Of a stretch of 64,000 nucleotides of DNA, positions 55,111 through 64,000 are shown piece by piece. The notes beneath the pieces were generated by a model. It had not been told where the DNA came from, ran no database searches, and saw only the letters and a list, made by a program, of their open reading frames with translations. The DNA comes from Erpobdella octoculata (Eukaryota; Annelida; Clitellata; Hirudinida; Erpobdellidae), in NCBI GenBank assembly GCA_963978895.1, contig OZ022243.1, forward strand, positions 5,373,761 through 5,437,760, read 5' to 3'. Every line of letters starts with the position of its first letter. Positions within the stretch are counted from its first letter, which is position 1. Both the position numbers and the translations under genes were made by a program.

Positions 55111-55194
55111 GGAACACTCATTTGGTTTAAAATTAGTTAATGTATTAACTAATAGTTAAAAATTTAATAGTTAGAGTTAATTTAAAAACAACAA

Positions 55195-55600
55195 AAAAAC
55201 CTTGTTCTCAATGGAAGCAAGATCAGCTTTGATGACTTATGCTTGGCTAATAAGGAGAGCTTATTCCTCATTGTAGTACCTGGTGATCAACTTGTCAAGT
55301 TGAGCTGCAAGATTTTGTATCTCTTTATTTTTTATCCTCTTTATTTTTCTTACTCTTTTCATTGGCCTCCACTTTCAAAGCTATCAGTTCATTCTTCAGA
55401 GAATTTTATTTAAAATTATAGAATACATTTAATTAAAATTTTTTACTTATTAAATTATAGAAAATCACTAAACCATCTGCTTGAGTTTGGAGCAAGATTA
55501 TTCTTCTCCTCCAATTCATTCCTCTTAACGGATAATGACCTCTGCAATTCTTGTTCTTCCAGAACTGATCTTTTTTCATTATAGAATTTCACCTGGATTG
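55195..55600 (-). pseudogene. DYNC1H1: Dynein stalk fragments
   Basis: 55460-55600: NEKRSVLEEQELQRSLSV, RNELEEKNNLAPNSS (coiled coil 1 with internal deletion). 55195-55400: LKNELIALKVEANEKSKKNK, DKLITRYYNEE*ALLI, VIKADLASIENK with TAA in two positions. The microtubule-binding domain between them is absent. Confidence 0.8.
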
Positions 55601-55659
55601 AAAAGACATTAAATTTCAGTAGTTATTTCAAATAAAAATGATAAAGAAGCAAAAAGGAG

Positions 55660-56170
55660 AACATAATCATACATAATGAGTGATGAAGTCCATATAATGG
55701 CGTGGAGTGATTGCCATAGTTCTTCCTCCTCTCTTTCCAACTCTTGCATTTGTCTGGTGAAGTGTCATATGAACAAACACCATAGTTGATATGACAGCAT
55801 CCCTGTGAATACTTGGCACTGGAATGTTCTCTGGGAGGCTCGTAATGTTTTGACATGCTGAATACTACAATACAATAAAATATCTAATAAAAACACTTGA
55901 ATGTGATAATGTTAATATAATTAAAAGTATATTTATCAATTTATATTAATTTCAAACTTGCATTTGGTTTTTCCATGTCTATCTTAGAAGTGAATTCTTT
56001 TCTGTGCACTATCTTTACACTGAGTCATCGATTTAGTCATTTCGTCTCCTTCAGACAATCCGGAAACCTCTCTGTTGGCAAGCACATTCTTCATTCTCTC
56101 CATAAAACTGGAGTCAAGTACATTTGATTCATCCATGATGAAACATATTTTCTCATCCTGAAGACCACAA
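55660..56170 (-). pseudogene. DYNC1H1: Dynein AAA4 exons
   Basis: 55984-56190: [50 protein letters not shown], then a deletion to [13 protein letters not shown]. 55660-55870: [56 protein letters not shown]. Walker B intact. Copy of 42.3-42.97 kb. Confidence 0.85.
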
Positions 56171-56264
56171 TATGAAATAAGATGAACCACAATAAATCAC
56201 AATGTGAAATCAAATGAACCATTCAGTTGTCCAAAATATGATTTTAATAATAAATATATAACAT

Positions 56265-56665
56265 ACCCTGCAACTAGATCTTCTCAGACTGATCTCAGAT
56301 TTTCATCAAAATCTTCTGCAGAATTATGAACTTTCACCTGGAAGATGCTCAATCCGTTCATCCAGGCAACAAAAAGAGTCAAAGTCGTCTTTCCGGATCC
56401 ACTTGATCCGATTAAGAGCAGACGACCTGCATTCTCAGTACTTGATCCAAAACATCATCAAACAACACAATAGGGACATCCAGTTCTTCCTCAAAGACTT
56501 TTTGGCATGGCTTTGAAATGTTCTTCTTGTTCCATGGGCCTGTAGTCTTTCGACAGCCAGTTGCCAGTCTGAAGAGGTCTCCTTGTTGATGTTAGGGAAA
56601 TGTTGTAATGCAATGGAATCTATGAATTCGTTTGTCCATTGTTGTTCTTCACTCTCCATAAACCT
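56265..56665 (-). pseudogene. DYNC1H1: Dynein AAA4 P-loop exon, Walker A intact
   Basis: 56435-56677: FMESEEQQWTNEFIDSIALQ, HFPNINKETS, then shifted [36 protein letters not shown]. 56265-56440: [47 protein letters not shown] then stop. The only complete AAA4 Walker A in the window (56389-56408). Confidence 0.85.
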
Positions 56666-56749
56666 GGAAAATTCCATTTAATTAATTTCTCATCTCAAGA
56701 ACTAAAATTCAAATTCAAATCCAATAAAACACAACAAGAACATCATTGA

Positions 56750-57290
56750 AATCAAAACCTGTCTGGAAGAGTCTGAGAGTTTCATGTGCCCAGATTCTGA
56801 CGAGACCTTCGACCAGGAGAGTCTCAAGAGGTTTCAGCGCCTCGCATATTCTTCTCACACATCTTGTCATTTCATGGTCTTTATATGTAATGTGGTTGCA
56901 TGTCATGAGTGAATTGTTTCTTAAATCAAATTGCCCATAGGCTGTTAGATTGAAATACTATCTTCAAAGCTATCTTCTTTTTTCAGCCCTTAAAAATTCT
57001 TGTACCTGTGACTTCAAATACAGTTCAACCATATCAATCATCAGAGGGGTTCAGCATAAGGTTTCAAGCTGGTTATGATCTTTAACATGGCTCTATTAAA
57101 GATGCAATAAATTTGACAGAATGACAGCTTTAGAACCATTTATGTTCATACAACCACAGAGTTAGGCTTCGTGATGGAAAAAATCAATCGTATGTATGAC
57201 AACATTTGGGGTGCAAACTTTATGATGATCAACTTCAATTTGTGGCACTTTAGCTGTCTATAGCACCCATTCACCTTGCAATGAGACCTG
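56750..57290 (-). pseudogene. DYNC1H1: Dynein AAA3 end and pre-AAA3 segment
   Basis: 56715-56906: [46 protein letters not shown], 63 codons open. 56985-57140: [37 protein letters not shown]. 57140-57290: GEWVL*TAKVPQIEVDHHKV, TPNVVI. TAG replaces the Trp of the GEW-x-x-W motif. The AAA3 core is absent. Confidence 0.8.
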
Positions 57291-57349
57291 AATATTCAAA
57301 TTATAAAATCTTAGATTATTACAAATTTAAGAATATATTAACAAACAGG

Positions 57350-57965
57350 ATAGTAAGCAACCTCAAAATCAATGATGAGATTATTTCCAGAAAGCAGTGG
57401 AATGGTTGTGACTCCACTGATGAATTTTCCCATGTCCTGTTGAACTTTCAACTTGACATCGCCAGCAATCGACCACAAAAACGAATACACCAGTGATTTG
57501 GAAGTGTACTTCTAAAACGGTTTTTGATAGGAAACTGAACAAAGGCTTCAAGCTAGTTATGATCTTAAACATTTGGTTGGAAATATGGTTGCAGACGGGC
57601 AACACATTCCCTCTGAATCTGCAATAAATTTAGCTCTAGATTAACCAACTAATCTTAATTAAATTAGGAAGCAAGAGAGACACAGCAAATACAATAATAT
57701 TCCAGCCCATCTCAACAATAATGATTTCGTACTTACCATGAGAGATGGTGAAACTTCTTTTTCTGCTCTTGTTCTGTGTTCTTGATTTCTTTTGTAGAAC
57801 TTTGTCCTGTCCTTTATCCAGTGGGATGCTCTTCATTTTGAGAAGATAATTCTCAAACACCATCTCCATGGTCAGTACATCTTCATTGAACTAGACCATG
57901 CAAAATCTACTGACAGTGGCCAATGTGGCATAACGAAGGTCTTGAGCTTCAAACATGATTCGTAC
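57350..57965 (-). pseudogene. DYNC1H1: Dynein AAA2 end exons
   Basis: 57350-57620: RECVARLQPYFQPN, then after frame changes YTSKSLVYSFLWSIAGDVKL, KVQQDMGKFISGVTTIPLLS, NLIIDFEVAYYPVC. 57735-57965: FEAQDLRYATLATVSRFCMV, MEMVFENYLLKMKSIPLDKG, QDKVLQKKSRTQNKSRKR. An in-frame stop follows MVW in the latter. Confidence 0.8.
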
Positions 57966-58039
57966 CAACAAAGAAGTCTAAAAATTGTACAATCGGAGCA
58001 CCTTTTCAAATAACCCAAATCTAATAAACAAACATTCGG

Positions 58040-58345
58040 TGGTATTCCAGGATGTTCTCCATTTGTAAAAATCAACAATTTATTGTCATCAAGAACCGAG
58101 TTGAGATTTTCAATCTATTTTGGATCAATGTTGCCATCTAATATTTCTTCTCACACGTTGTCAATTATCCTGGAATATAAAGTTTCCCTCATAGTATTCC
58201 AGAGAATCTACAAATGATACAACAAATATGGCAAAATAGTACTACCATCTGGATGTGTGAAAAAAGTCTATCAGTCCATTCTTTTGCATTTTGGTCTGTG
58301 CTTCCATAGAAGGAATCTTTTGAAATAGACTGAAAAAAAGACAAA
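58040..58345 (-). pseudogene. DYNC1H1: Dynein AAA2 fragments
   Basis: 58040-58150: NIDPK, IENLNSVLDDNKLLIFTNGE, HPGIPPNV. 58235-58340: SISKDSFYGSTDQNAKEWTD, RLFSHIQ. Collinear with the preceding AAA2 exons; the P-loop exon expected upstream (about 58.5 kb) keeps only [15 protein letters not shown]. Confidence 0.75.
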
Positions 58346-58489
58346 CATATAATGCTTTCTAAACATCATTTTGTCATATATCATTAAAATTATCAAGATA
58401 AACTTACCTAAACAAACTATTCATAATATATTGCCATGATTAAACTCAAATATCACAGCAATAAAAAAATTTAAAAAGTTACTTTGCTC

Positions 58490-59050
58490 CCCAACCATCA
58501 TCAATCTATGGTGGATGTTCGTAATCTGGTATAACTACAAAATATTCTAAATGCTTGCTTACATCTTGTTCATGCAGTTGTTCTGCAATGGCAAACTCAT
58601 CAACAGTTTCTTGTCTTTCAAGCATTCCTTGTTTGATTGCTTGAATTTTATCTCTTTTCAGAGCTCTCAAACCAAAGTTGTAGTGGGACTGAGGAGACAA
58701 CTGTTCAAAGCACAGCCTTAAAATAAAACCAATTTGTATATTGGTTGCAAAAAACCTACCTATAAAGTACAAATATTTTTGGAAAACCAAATAAACTTAC
58801 TTGAAGAATGGAACAATTTTCTCTCAAAGTTTTTCAGCAGTTCTGAATCCTTGCGATTACAGCAAAACCTGAGCAATAAGTTGCTTATCTGGCATCATCA
58901 TAGCCAGATTTCTACTGAAGAACTTCTTCAAATTATCTGGAAGATTTGATCTGCCTGCATATCAAGGGTTCATGGCAATGAAGATGGCCATGTCATAGTT
59001 TTTCTTTCACTTGCTTTCCAACCAATTCTACTTGTATCTGTGTAGCTATA
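58490..59050 (-). pseudogene. DYNC1H1: Dynein AAA1 end and sensor segment
   Basis: 58506-58790, 94 codons open: [58 protein letters not shown], then out-of-frame LMMVG of AAA2. 58800-59050: [36 protein letters not shown], with a T insertion breaking YDMAIF. Confidence 0.8.
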
Positions 59051-59089
59051 TCAATAGTGTTCAAGCGATTAATTTTAATATTTAACAGC

Positions 59090-59290
59090 TATATGTCACA
59101 AGAGTTTGTACAAGTTTCTCGTGCACACCGAAATAGACATAGTTGAATCTTGCATTGGTTGTGGTGATGCTCAATTGTTCTAAGACGTCAGGATTCTTTG
59201 GATCGAAATAAGACCTTATATGTGTAACCCACTCAAAGTTGAGAGGATTCGATTAATGATCAATGATTATATTAACCTCGTTAAAGATGA
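59090..59290 (-). pseudogene. DYNC1H1: Dynein AAA1 hinge scrap next to a GAA tract
   Basis: Minus strand, broken frames: [47 protein letters not shown]. At its upstream edge it meets IINRI and then a 16-bp binding-domain scrap (cacgagagcaggcgga, about 59283-59298). No Walker A. Confidence 0.7.
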
Positions 59291-59304
59291 TCTCACGAGA
59301 GCAG

Positions 59305-59397
59305 GCGGATTTCTTCTTCTTCTTCTTTTTCTTCTTCTTCTTTTTCTTCTTCATCTTCTTCTTCTTCTTCTTCTTCTTCTTCTTCTTCTTCTAACAG
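59305..59397. repeat. (TTC)n/(GAA)n microsatellite at a second fusion point
   Basis: About 90 bp of ttc repeats. The left edge is the same cacgagagcaggcgga scrap as at 36.9 kb. The right edge is taacagcttgtgccagtaat, the linker INEWL exon. The tract therefore sits exactly between two dynein pieces that do not belong together. Confidence 0.9.
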
Positions 59398-59515
59398 CTT
59401 GTGCCAGTAATCTGGCAAGTGTCATTTTCATTTCCTGCTCAACCATCGTCAACCATTCATTAATTTTGCAATCCTCCAGTACGATCATATTGAAGAACTC
59501 TTTACCTGAGATAAA
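59398..59515 (-). pseudogene. DYNC1H1: Dynein linker exon (INEWL segment)
   Basis: After a CAG acceptor near 59503 the frame reads GKEFFNMIVLEDCKINEWLT, MVEQEMKMTLARLLAQAV, then runs into the GAA tract. Frame intact over its length. Confidence 0.8.
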
Positions 59516-59639
59516 ATCAACATTTCTGTATGTGAATTATCTGTATATGTTATAACATTGCATAAAGCTGTTAAAACAATAAAAACTAATTTATTTGTTA
59601 AAATTCAGTTTCTTCTGCTTACTTAATTAAACTTACTTT

Positions 59640-60115
59640 GAAATCTTGACTTCTCCACCGGCAACTAATGTTTGATGTCAGCTGGTTCAGTGAATATTCT
59701 TTTCGAGGTAGACCCATCAAACAGTGCATTGATTTGGTTCAACTTGTCATCTCATGAAATTGCTTCCTCTTCAAATTCATGGACAGAAAATATTTCATTT
59801 CACATTATAAATTGTACTTGAGTTACTTATAATAAGGTGAAAGGCTCATGGCTGCCACACTGTTGATTTCTTCTCATCAACATCTTTAATAAGGACTTCT
59901 TTAACAATGGCTTCATTCCTAGCAAGTCCAAACGACATGCAACCTTCTTCAATGTCTTTTCTTGACTGCGCTAGATTTAAGTTCAACCACAAGGAAGTTG
60001 ATCTTCGTATAAGAAGTGATGATGGATTTTATGTATTCATAAGATGGATAAGTTCTCATGCAAGCTGATAATTCTTTCAGTTGTGTCAGAGGAGCACCAA
60101 GAGATTGACGTTTCT
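59640..60115 (-). pseudogene. DYNC1H1: Dynein linker start
   Basis: 59840-60115: RQSLGAPLTQLKELSACMRT, YPSYEYIKSIITSYTKINFL, VVELKSSAVKKRH, then shifted NEAIVKEVLIKDVDE joined to NSVAAMSLSPYYK. 59640-59800: [30 protein letters not shown] and LPVEKSRFQS in changing frames. Near copy of 27.2-27.7 kb. Confidence 0.8.
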
Positions 60116-60229
60116 ATTAAAAGCCCATTTATAAATTTTAATAAATTAAAATTAAATTAAATTGAGTAAACTAAATTCTTAAGACTTCTTAAATTAAGAA
60201 ATATTAAATAAAATTATGACAAGACCAAT

Positions 60230-60850
60230 CTAACCTTCCTCGGCTGGATGGACAACCGTTGTTACTCTTTCATGTCATCAATTTGCTGCCAAATGGATTC
60301 CAGCTCTGACCAAAAAAACTTTTCAGGTCTTGCAGTTCTTCAACAGCAACCATCACTCTCTGTTTCAACTAAAAAAACAGGAAACAAAAAATTAAATGGC
60401 TAATATACAAAATTTATTTCACATATTACTATACATAACTGATTTATAAAATCTTTACTTCTTACATAGTTCTGAAAGTTCCAATGCTTCTTTGCTGATG
60501 TTTTCTCTTTCTTCTTTCAATCTTGAAAACTTTAAATATTGATATGGCTTTCAGTGCTTCATCAGGTTTCACGTTGCCCTAAAAGTTGGTAAAAAGGAAC
60601 AAAATGGATATATATTCATATATTTCTACCTTTCATATTTCAAATTATCCAATCTAATAATAATAATAAGACAAAACAAATAACTCACCACAACATGTTT
60701 ATATTATCTCGTTCCCAAGAAGATCAGGTTTATTTTCAATTGCAACTGGTAACTTGCATTTATATTGAAGAAACATTTCTTTTCAGGATGTAACTGGAAT
60801 CTCTGTCTCTCCAATATTTTCTGACCTTCTTTATATGAATCCACCTTAAA
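60230..60850 (-). pseudogene. DYNC1H1: Dynein C-terminal tail exons
   Basis: 60230-60370: LKQRVMVAVEELQDLKS, ELESIWQQIDDMKE*QRLSI, QPRK. 60470-60590: GNVKPDEALKAISIFKV, KEALELS in a shifted frame. 60700-60850: [19 protein letters not shown], then a deletion to LQYKCKLPVAIE. Canonical splice sites flank each. Collinear. Confidence 0.8.
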
Positions 60851-60949
60851 TTAAACAGGCTCACAATTACTCTCTTTTAGTTTCCTAGAAATAGATTAAT
60901 AAAAGCCAACACTCGTATCAACTAATCATCATCATCACCTATTTCTCTT

Positions 60950-61600
60950 ATGATTTCAATTTCTTCTTTAATGACTGAACATAGGTAATGAATCCAACAA
61001 CTTCTAAAGTGTTTGATGTCTCAATGGAATGTTGTTCCATTTCAGTTCGAGACTAAAAAACAAACAGACAGGAAAATATAGATGAATCCAAGCAATCACA
61101 GCTCAATTAATCTCTAAATATTGCTGTAGAATTTAAACTCACCTTAGCAACTTTTCCTCCATTTCGGTTCTGAGCATATTGCCAAACTTAGGCAGAACTT
61201 CCTTATGCCAGGAGTAGTATTTTAAACTAACGTTTGATTGAACCTGAATAGTTTGCTTTCAGGACCCAGTCAAGTTTTGTCACCCATTGTGGCAGATTTG
61301 AATATTGATTGAGACTTAGGTCATGGACATGTTTCTGAACTTTTCCCATGATTTCTAAGAAAGTAGAATTACTTTAAGTGCACGTGTTTCACTTTAAGAC
61401 CAATTTCATCTGATTGACGATGAGGAGCAAGTCATCTACTTTTCCTGAACTGAAAAGTGACCTCTGACATCTTCTGGACAAAAAGGATCAAATGTGTAAG
61501 ATTCCCATGACTTCCCATGCAGGTCCTGCTGCTCCTTGGGTGATCAAAACTTGGAAGTCTCTTTTCAGGCCATGTCTGGTCTCACTTCAATCTGATGAAA
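60950..61600 (-). pseudogene. DYNC1H1: Dynein mid-tail exons
   Basis: 60950-61055: [36 protein letters not shown]. 61140-61235: [34 protein letters not shown], ending at GTGAGT. 61235-61600: [72 protein letters not shown]. Introns between the last pieces have been lost or shortened, and stops interrupt three exons. Confidence 0.8.
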
Positions 61601-61679
61601 ATTTATTTAAATTTATTAAAGACAAATAACTTCCTAGAAACTGCTTAAATATGAGAAAATAAATCAGAAATAAGCATAC

Positions 61680-62200
61680 CTTGTTGCACGACTTTTCTTA
61701 CGACTTGACACTTTCATGAAGAGAAATTGCAAATATATACAGCTGGTGGAGGATACTAAGAAGCAATGTGAAGCTCAGACGTTTCAAGTTCTGGACCAGT
61801 TCTATGAATAGGTGCTCTTTTATTCATGAATGGAAAATTACGTTCTGATACTGGAATCTGAATTTGACTGAGCAAGATGATATAAAAAGTAATGTATAAA
61901 ATGGAAATTGAACAAAAATAGAGCAAACAAAAAACACATACCGGATTTGTGCAACATGACTTGCTGGTGGGATATCCAGCTTTGAACTTATCGTGAAGAG
62001 ATTCAATATCATACTTGGATCAACTGTGTCTGATACTCTCTGATGGCTCCTATCTATTTGGGACCTCACGAAGAGAGCATTGAACCGAGACAGTATTCTA
62101 AACATTTCAGAAGCATTCTTTGCCGTGGCAAGTTGATCTCTCAATTGAGCCGTGATGCCGGACTCAACACGGTCAATTCTTTAACTATATCCGGATTGTT
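61680..62200 (-). pseudogene. DYNC1H1: Dynein N-terminal tail exons
   Basis: 61940-62200: [29 protein letters not shown] then shifted IRGAIRE and [25 protein letters not shown] with donor GTATGT. 61680-61835: VQNLKRLSFTLLLSILHQLY, IFAISLHESVKS*EKSCNK. The 106-codon ORF over 61824-62144 starts in the true dynein frame and then leaves it. Confidence 0.8.
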
Positions 62201-62294
62201 GAAACAGTTCAAATGTTAAAAAAATAAAAACTTTTTATTATTTATTCTATAAGTATTTAGTTGTTAAGCATTTCCAGCTTATTACCAACTTTTA

Positions 62295-62450
62295 CTCACC
62301 TCAATAGAATTGATATCAGCTCCATCGATGTTGCCACTTATACTCCCACTCCATCGGCAGCCTGAGGTTGCTGGGATGAAGATGTAACAGCAGGTCTCAA
62401 AACTCTTACAATCACTTGTTGTAGCTGTTTGTGTTGTTTGCAGAACCTGC
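62295..62450 (-). pseudogene. DYNC1H1: Dynein N-terminal tail exon (HEQLQ segment)
   Basis: RFCKQHKQLQQVIVRVLRPA, VTSSSQQPQAADGVGV, stop, then shifted NIDGADINSIEV with donor GTGAGT. Same exon as 30640-30850, but with a one-base difference that closes the frame. Confidence 0.8.
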
Positions 62451-62709
62451 AATGAGTTACATACCAATTAATATATTTCTTCCTAGCTTCTCATAAAAAA
62501 CATCTCTATTGCTGTGCTACAATTCATTTAAAGAAATTTATTGAAATTAAGAGAACTATGGAAATAAATTAAGCAGAAGACTGCAATTTGAAATAAATCA
62601 AACCAAGTAATTTAGTAAAAGACGGTAATCTGAAATAAATTCCACCAAATAATTAAAATCTTGAAACCACACTGTGATCAACTTCAAGTTATAAACAGAA
62701 TTGAGATGT

Positions 62710-63320
62710 AGAACTACTAACTTTCTGATGTGTTCAAATCTGTTTTAGAGCTTTAAAATGTAAAAGTACTAACATTCTGATTTGTTCAAGTCTGTTTTGG
62801 AGCTTTTTGTGGCTAGGATTGATCCTTCAAACCATCTTCATGTTTTCTTCCTTCTTCTTTTTCATCAATTCTCTCAGCTGAGTTTCATCAATGGATTGAA
62901 ATCACTCACCATGTTCATAACCGCTTTCAGACCTGTGTCATTGTCAAAACTAAGAGTGGTATGAGATCATTTGCCAACCTTCAAAATATTTAGTGTAAGA
63001 GAAATTTCAATGTTCCCTCTTTTCTTGTGTGTTTTCAATAGAGTTCTTTTCAAATTCAACTAGAAACTAATTTCTCAAAGAGCTGTTCCAGAGCATGTAT
63101 CTCTGTTTATTTTTGACCAATGATGGTCGACATTTAATTCTTGAACGATTCACTTCCTGCTCCCATCTGGCTCTCTCACCAGTCAAACTGTTCAACAAGG
63201 CCACAAGAGTAATTTCAATGTTCCCTTTTTTCTTGTGTGCTTCTCAAATTAAGCCAGAAGCTAATTTCTTGGACAACTGTTCCAGAGGATGGATCTCTGT
63301 CTATTTGTTACCTGGTTTAA
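62710..63320 (-). pseudogene. DYNC1H1: Dynein N-terminal tail with embedded stalk piece
   Basis: 63212-63312: [19 protein letters not shown] (frame broken by a short deletion). 63117-63205: ALLNSLTGERARWEQ, a stalk/AAA5 piece with the shared stop (63134-63136). 62830-63117: [51 protein letters not shown], deletion, then KKKKEENMKMV*RINPSHKK, LQNRLEQIRM. The Trp in MVWRINP is TGA. The last exon is partly duplicated at 62710-62770. Confidence 0.8.
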
Positions 63321-63439
63321 AAAATTTATATTTATATAAATACATAAACCAGAATGCATTTCCATATTACTTTTAATAATCCTGCTACACATAACAGTTA
63401 TCAAGTTGATTTATGTCTGCATTATTTTAATAAAAATAC

Positions 63440-63516
63440 CTTCTGAATTTCACCGGTCCATCTGTTGACACAGTTGTTAAGTGCGTTGATGAAAGTCGTA
63501 TCATCAACTGAAAAAC
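63440..63516 (-). pseudogene. DYNC1H1: Dynein N-terminal tail exon, most upstream piece
   Basis: Bounded by a TTTTTCAG acceptor and a GTATTT donor: VDDTTFINALNNCVNRWTGE, IQK (near human residues 210-232). No stop. The exons encoding the first 200 or so residues would lie to the right, outside the window. Confidence 0.75.
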
Positions 63517-64000
63517 AATTATTATAAAGCAAAAAAGTTTCGACATAGAATGCTTGAACCAATCACAAAGTGGTCAAAGTTGAAAGCTTTAATCACTCAA
63601 CTAGATATAATAAAACAAGTAAATTAAAAACGAATTTTTAAAACCCAATGCTTTTATATGTAATTAAAACACAAATTTTGCAATCAATTTTTTCTTATAT
63701 TACTCTTTTATTTTATATTAAAGTCGCAAATGTTCTGCTAGTCACGAATATAAATTATTATATTTCTTCCCATATAAAAATGAAATTAATTAAAATTAAC
63801 TAAATTAATTGACTTATTGTAAAACTAATAATTGAATATTGCATTGTCTTCTATTTTGAGCATGTATGCAAAATTTGAAAAAAAATCTATCATCAGGAAG
63901 TGACTCAAAAATTGATTGCAAGATTTGAAACAGACAGAGAAGCAGAAAGACAAACAGAGACGACGAGTAGATAAAAGCATTGTAGAAAAAAACTGCCTGA
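63517..64000. other. AT-rich, no gene recognised
   Basis: Looks like intron or intergenic DNA upstream of the last dynein exon. No frame, repeat or RNA gene was seen. Confidence 0.4.

Noticed and set aside
21690..63516. A non-standard genetic code explaining TAA/TGA codons inside dynein exons
   Set aside because: Stops fall at Gln, Trp, Tyr and Lys positions alike, sister copies often have the normal codon, and frameshifts and deletions accompany them. Decay explains this better than reassignment.
21690..63516. Processed (retroposed) dynein pseudogenes
   Set aside because: Short introns with GT/AG signals separate most pieces, and no poly(A) or target duplication frames the copies.

Overview
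This is eukaryotic DNA, almost certainly from an invertebrate animal. It is AT-rich and has many microsatellites. Short AT-rich introns carry GT/AG signals, mostly read on the minus strand, and there are decayed LINE-type retrotransposons and small DNA transposons. I cannot name the species. I saw no intact gene in the 64 kb. Exon edges are estimates, roughly +/-20 bases. Protein matches rest on recognising conserved family motifs by eye, not on a database search.

Left third (1-21.6 kb): transposons, satellites and traces of secreted or membrane-protein exons. The clearest items are a hAT-like element with an 8-bp target duplication (2413-3453), LINE 3' ends and reverse-transcriptase remnants (2.1, 2.8, 6.5-8.3, 18.9-19.4 kb), a 122-bp tandem repeat (7.0-7.6 kb), a Thr/Ser-rich mucin-like array with 197/200-bp units (11.7-14.05 kb), and a Cys/Asn/Asp-rich 45-bp coding-like repeat (15.8-16.3 kb). 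That last repeat is interrupted by a 1049-bp element with perfect 15-bp inverted ends and a 6-bp target duplication (16349-17397). Large (TCAC)n and (ATCC)n tracts follow at 20.6-21.25 kb.

Right two thirds (21.7-63.5 kb): a scrambled array of cytoplasmic dynein 1 heavy chain (DYNC1H1) exon fragments, all on the minus strand. Every large part of the protein from the N-terminal tail through the linker, AAA1, AAA2, AAA3, AAA4, the stalk and AAA5 appears, usually two to five times. I found no AAA6 and no C-terminal domain. Most fragments carry frameshifts, stops or internal deletions, and exon order is repeatedly broken. Pieces of distant domains are fused to each other, and several of these fusions recur at two to six places. 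The fusions therefore formed first and were then copied in large near-identical duplications (30.75-36.1 with 48.2-53.7 kb; 38.4-39.96 with 53.7-55.24 kb; 41.9-44.4 with 55.4-57.6 kb). Splice signals and introns remain, so copying was through DNA, not mRNA. Plus-strand fragments of one LINE reverse transcriptase (30.8, 37.1 and 48.3 kb) are embedded in the array.

Interpretation: the dynein array looks like a pseudogene mosaic that grew by segmental duplication after the founding copy was already broken. A nonsense codon at one glutamine position is shared by six copies. No working motor can be read here: the AAA1 Walker A motif is absent in every copy seen. Whether the locus is transcribed, for example into long non-coding or small RNAs acting on the parental dynein gene, cannot be told from sequence alone.
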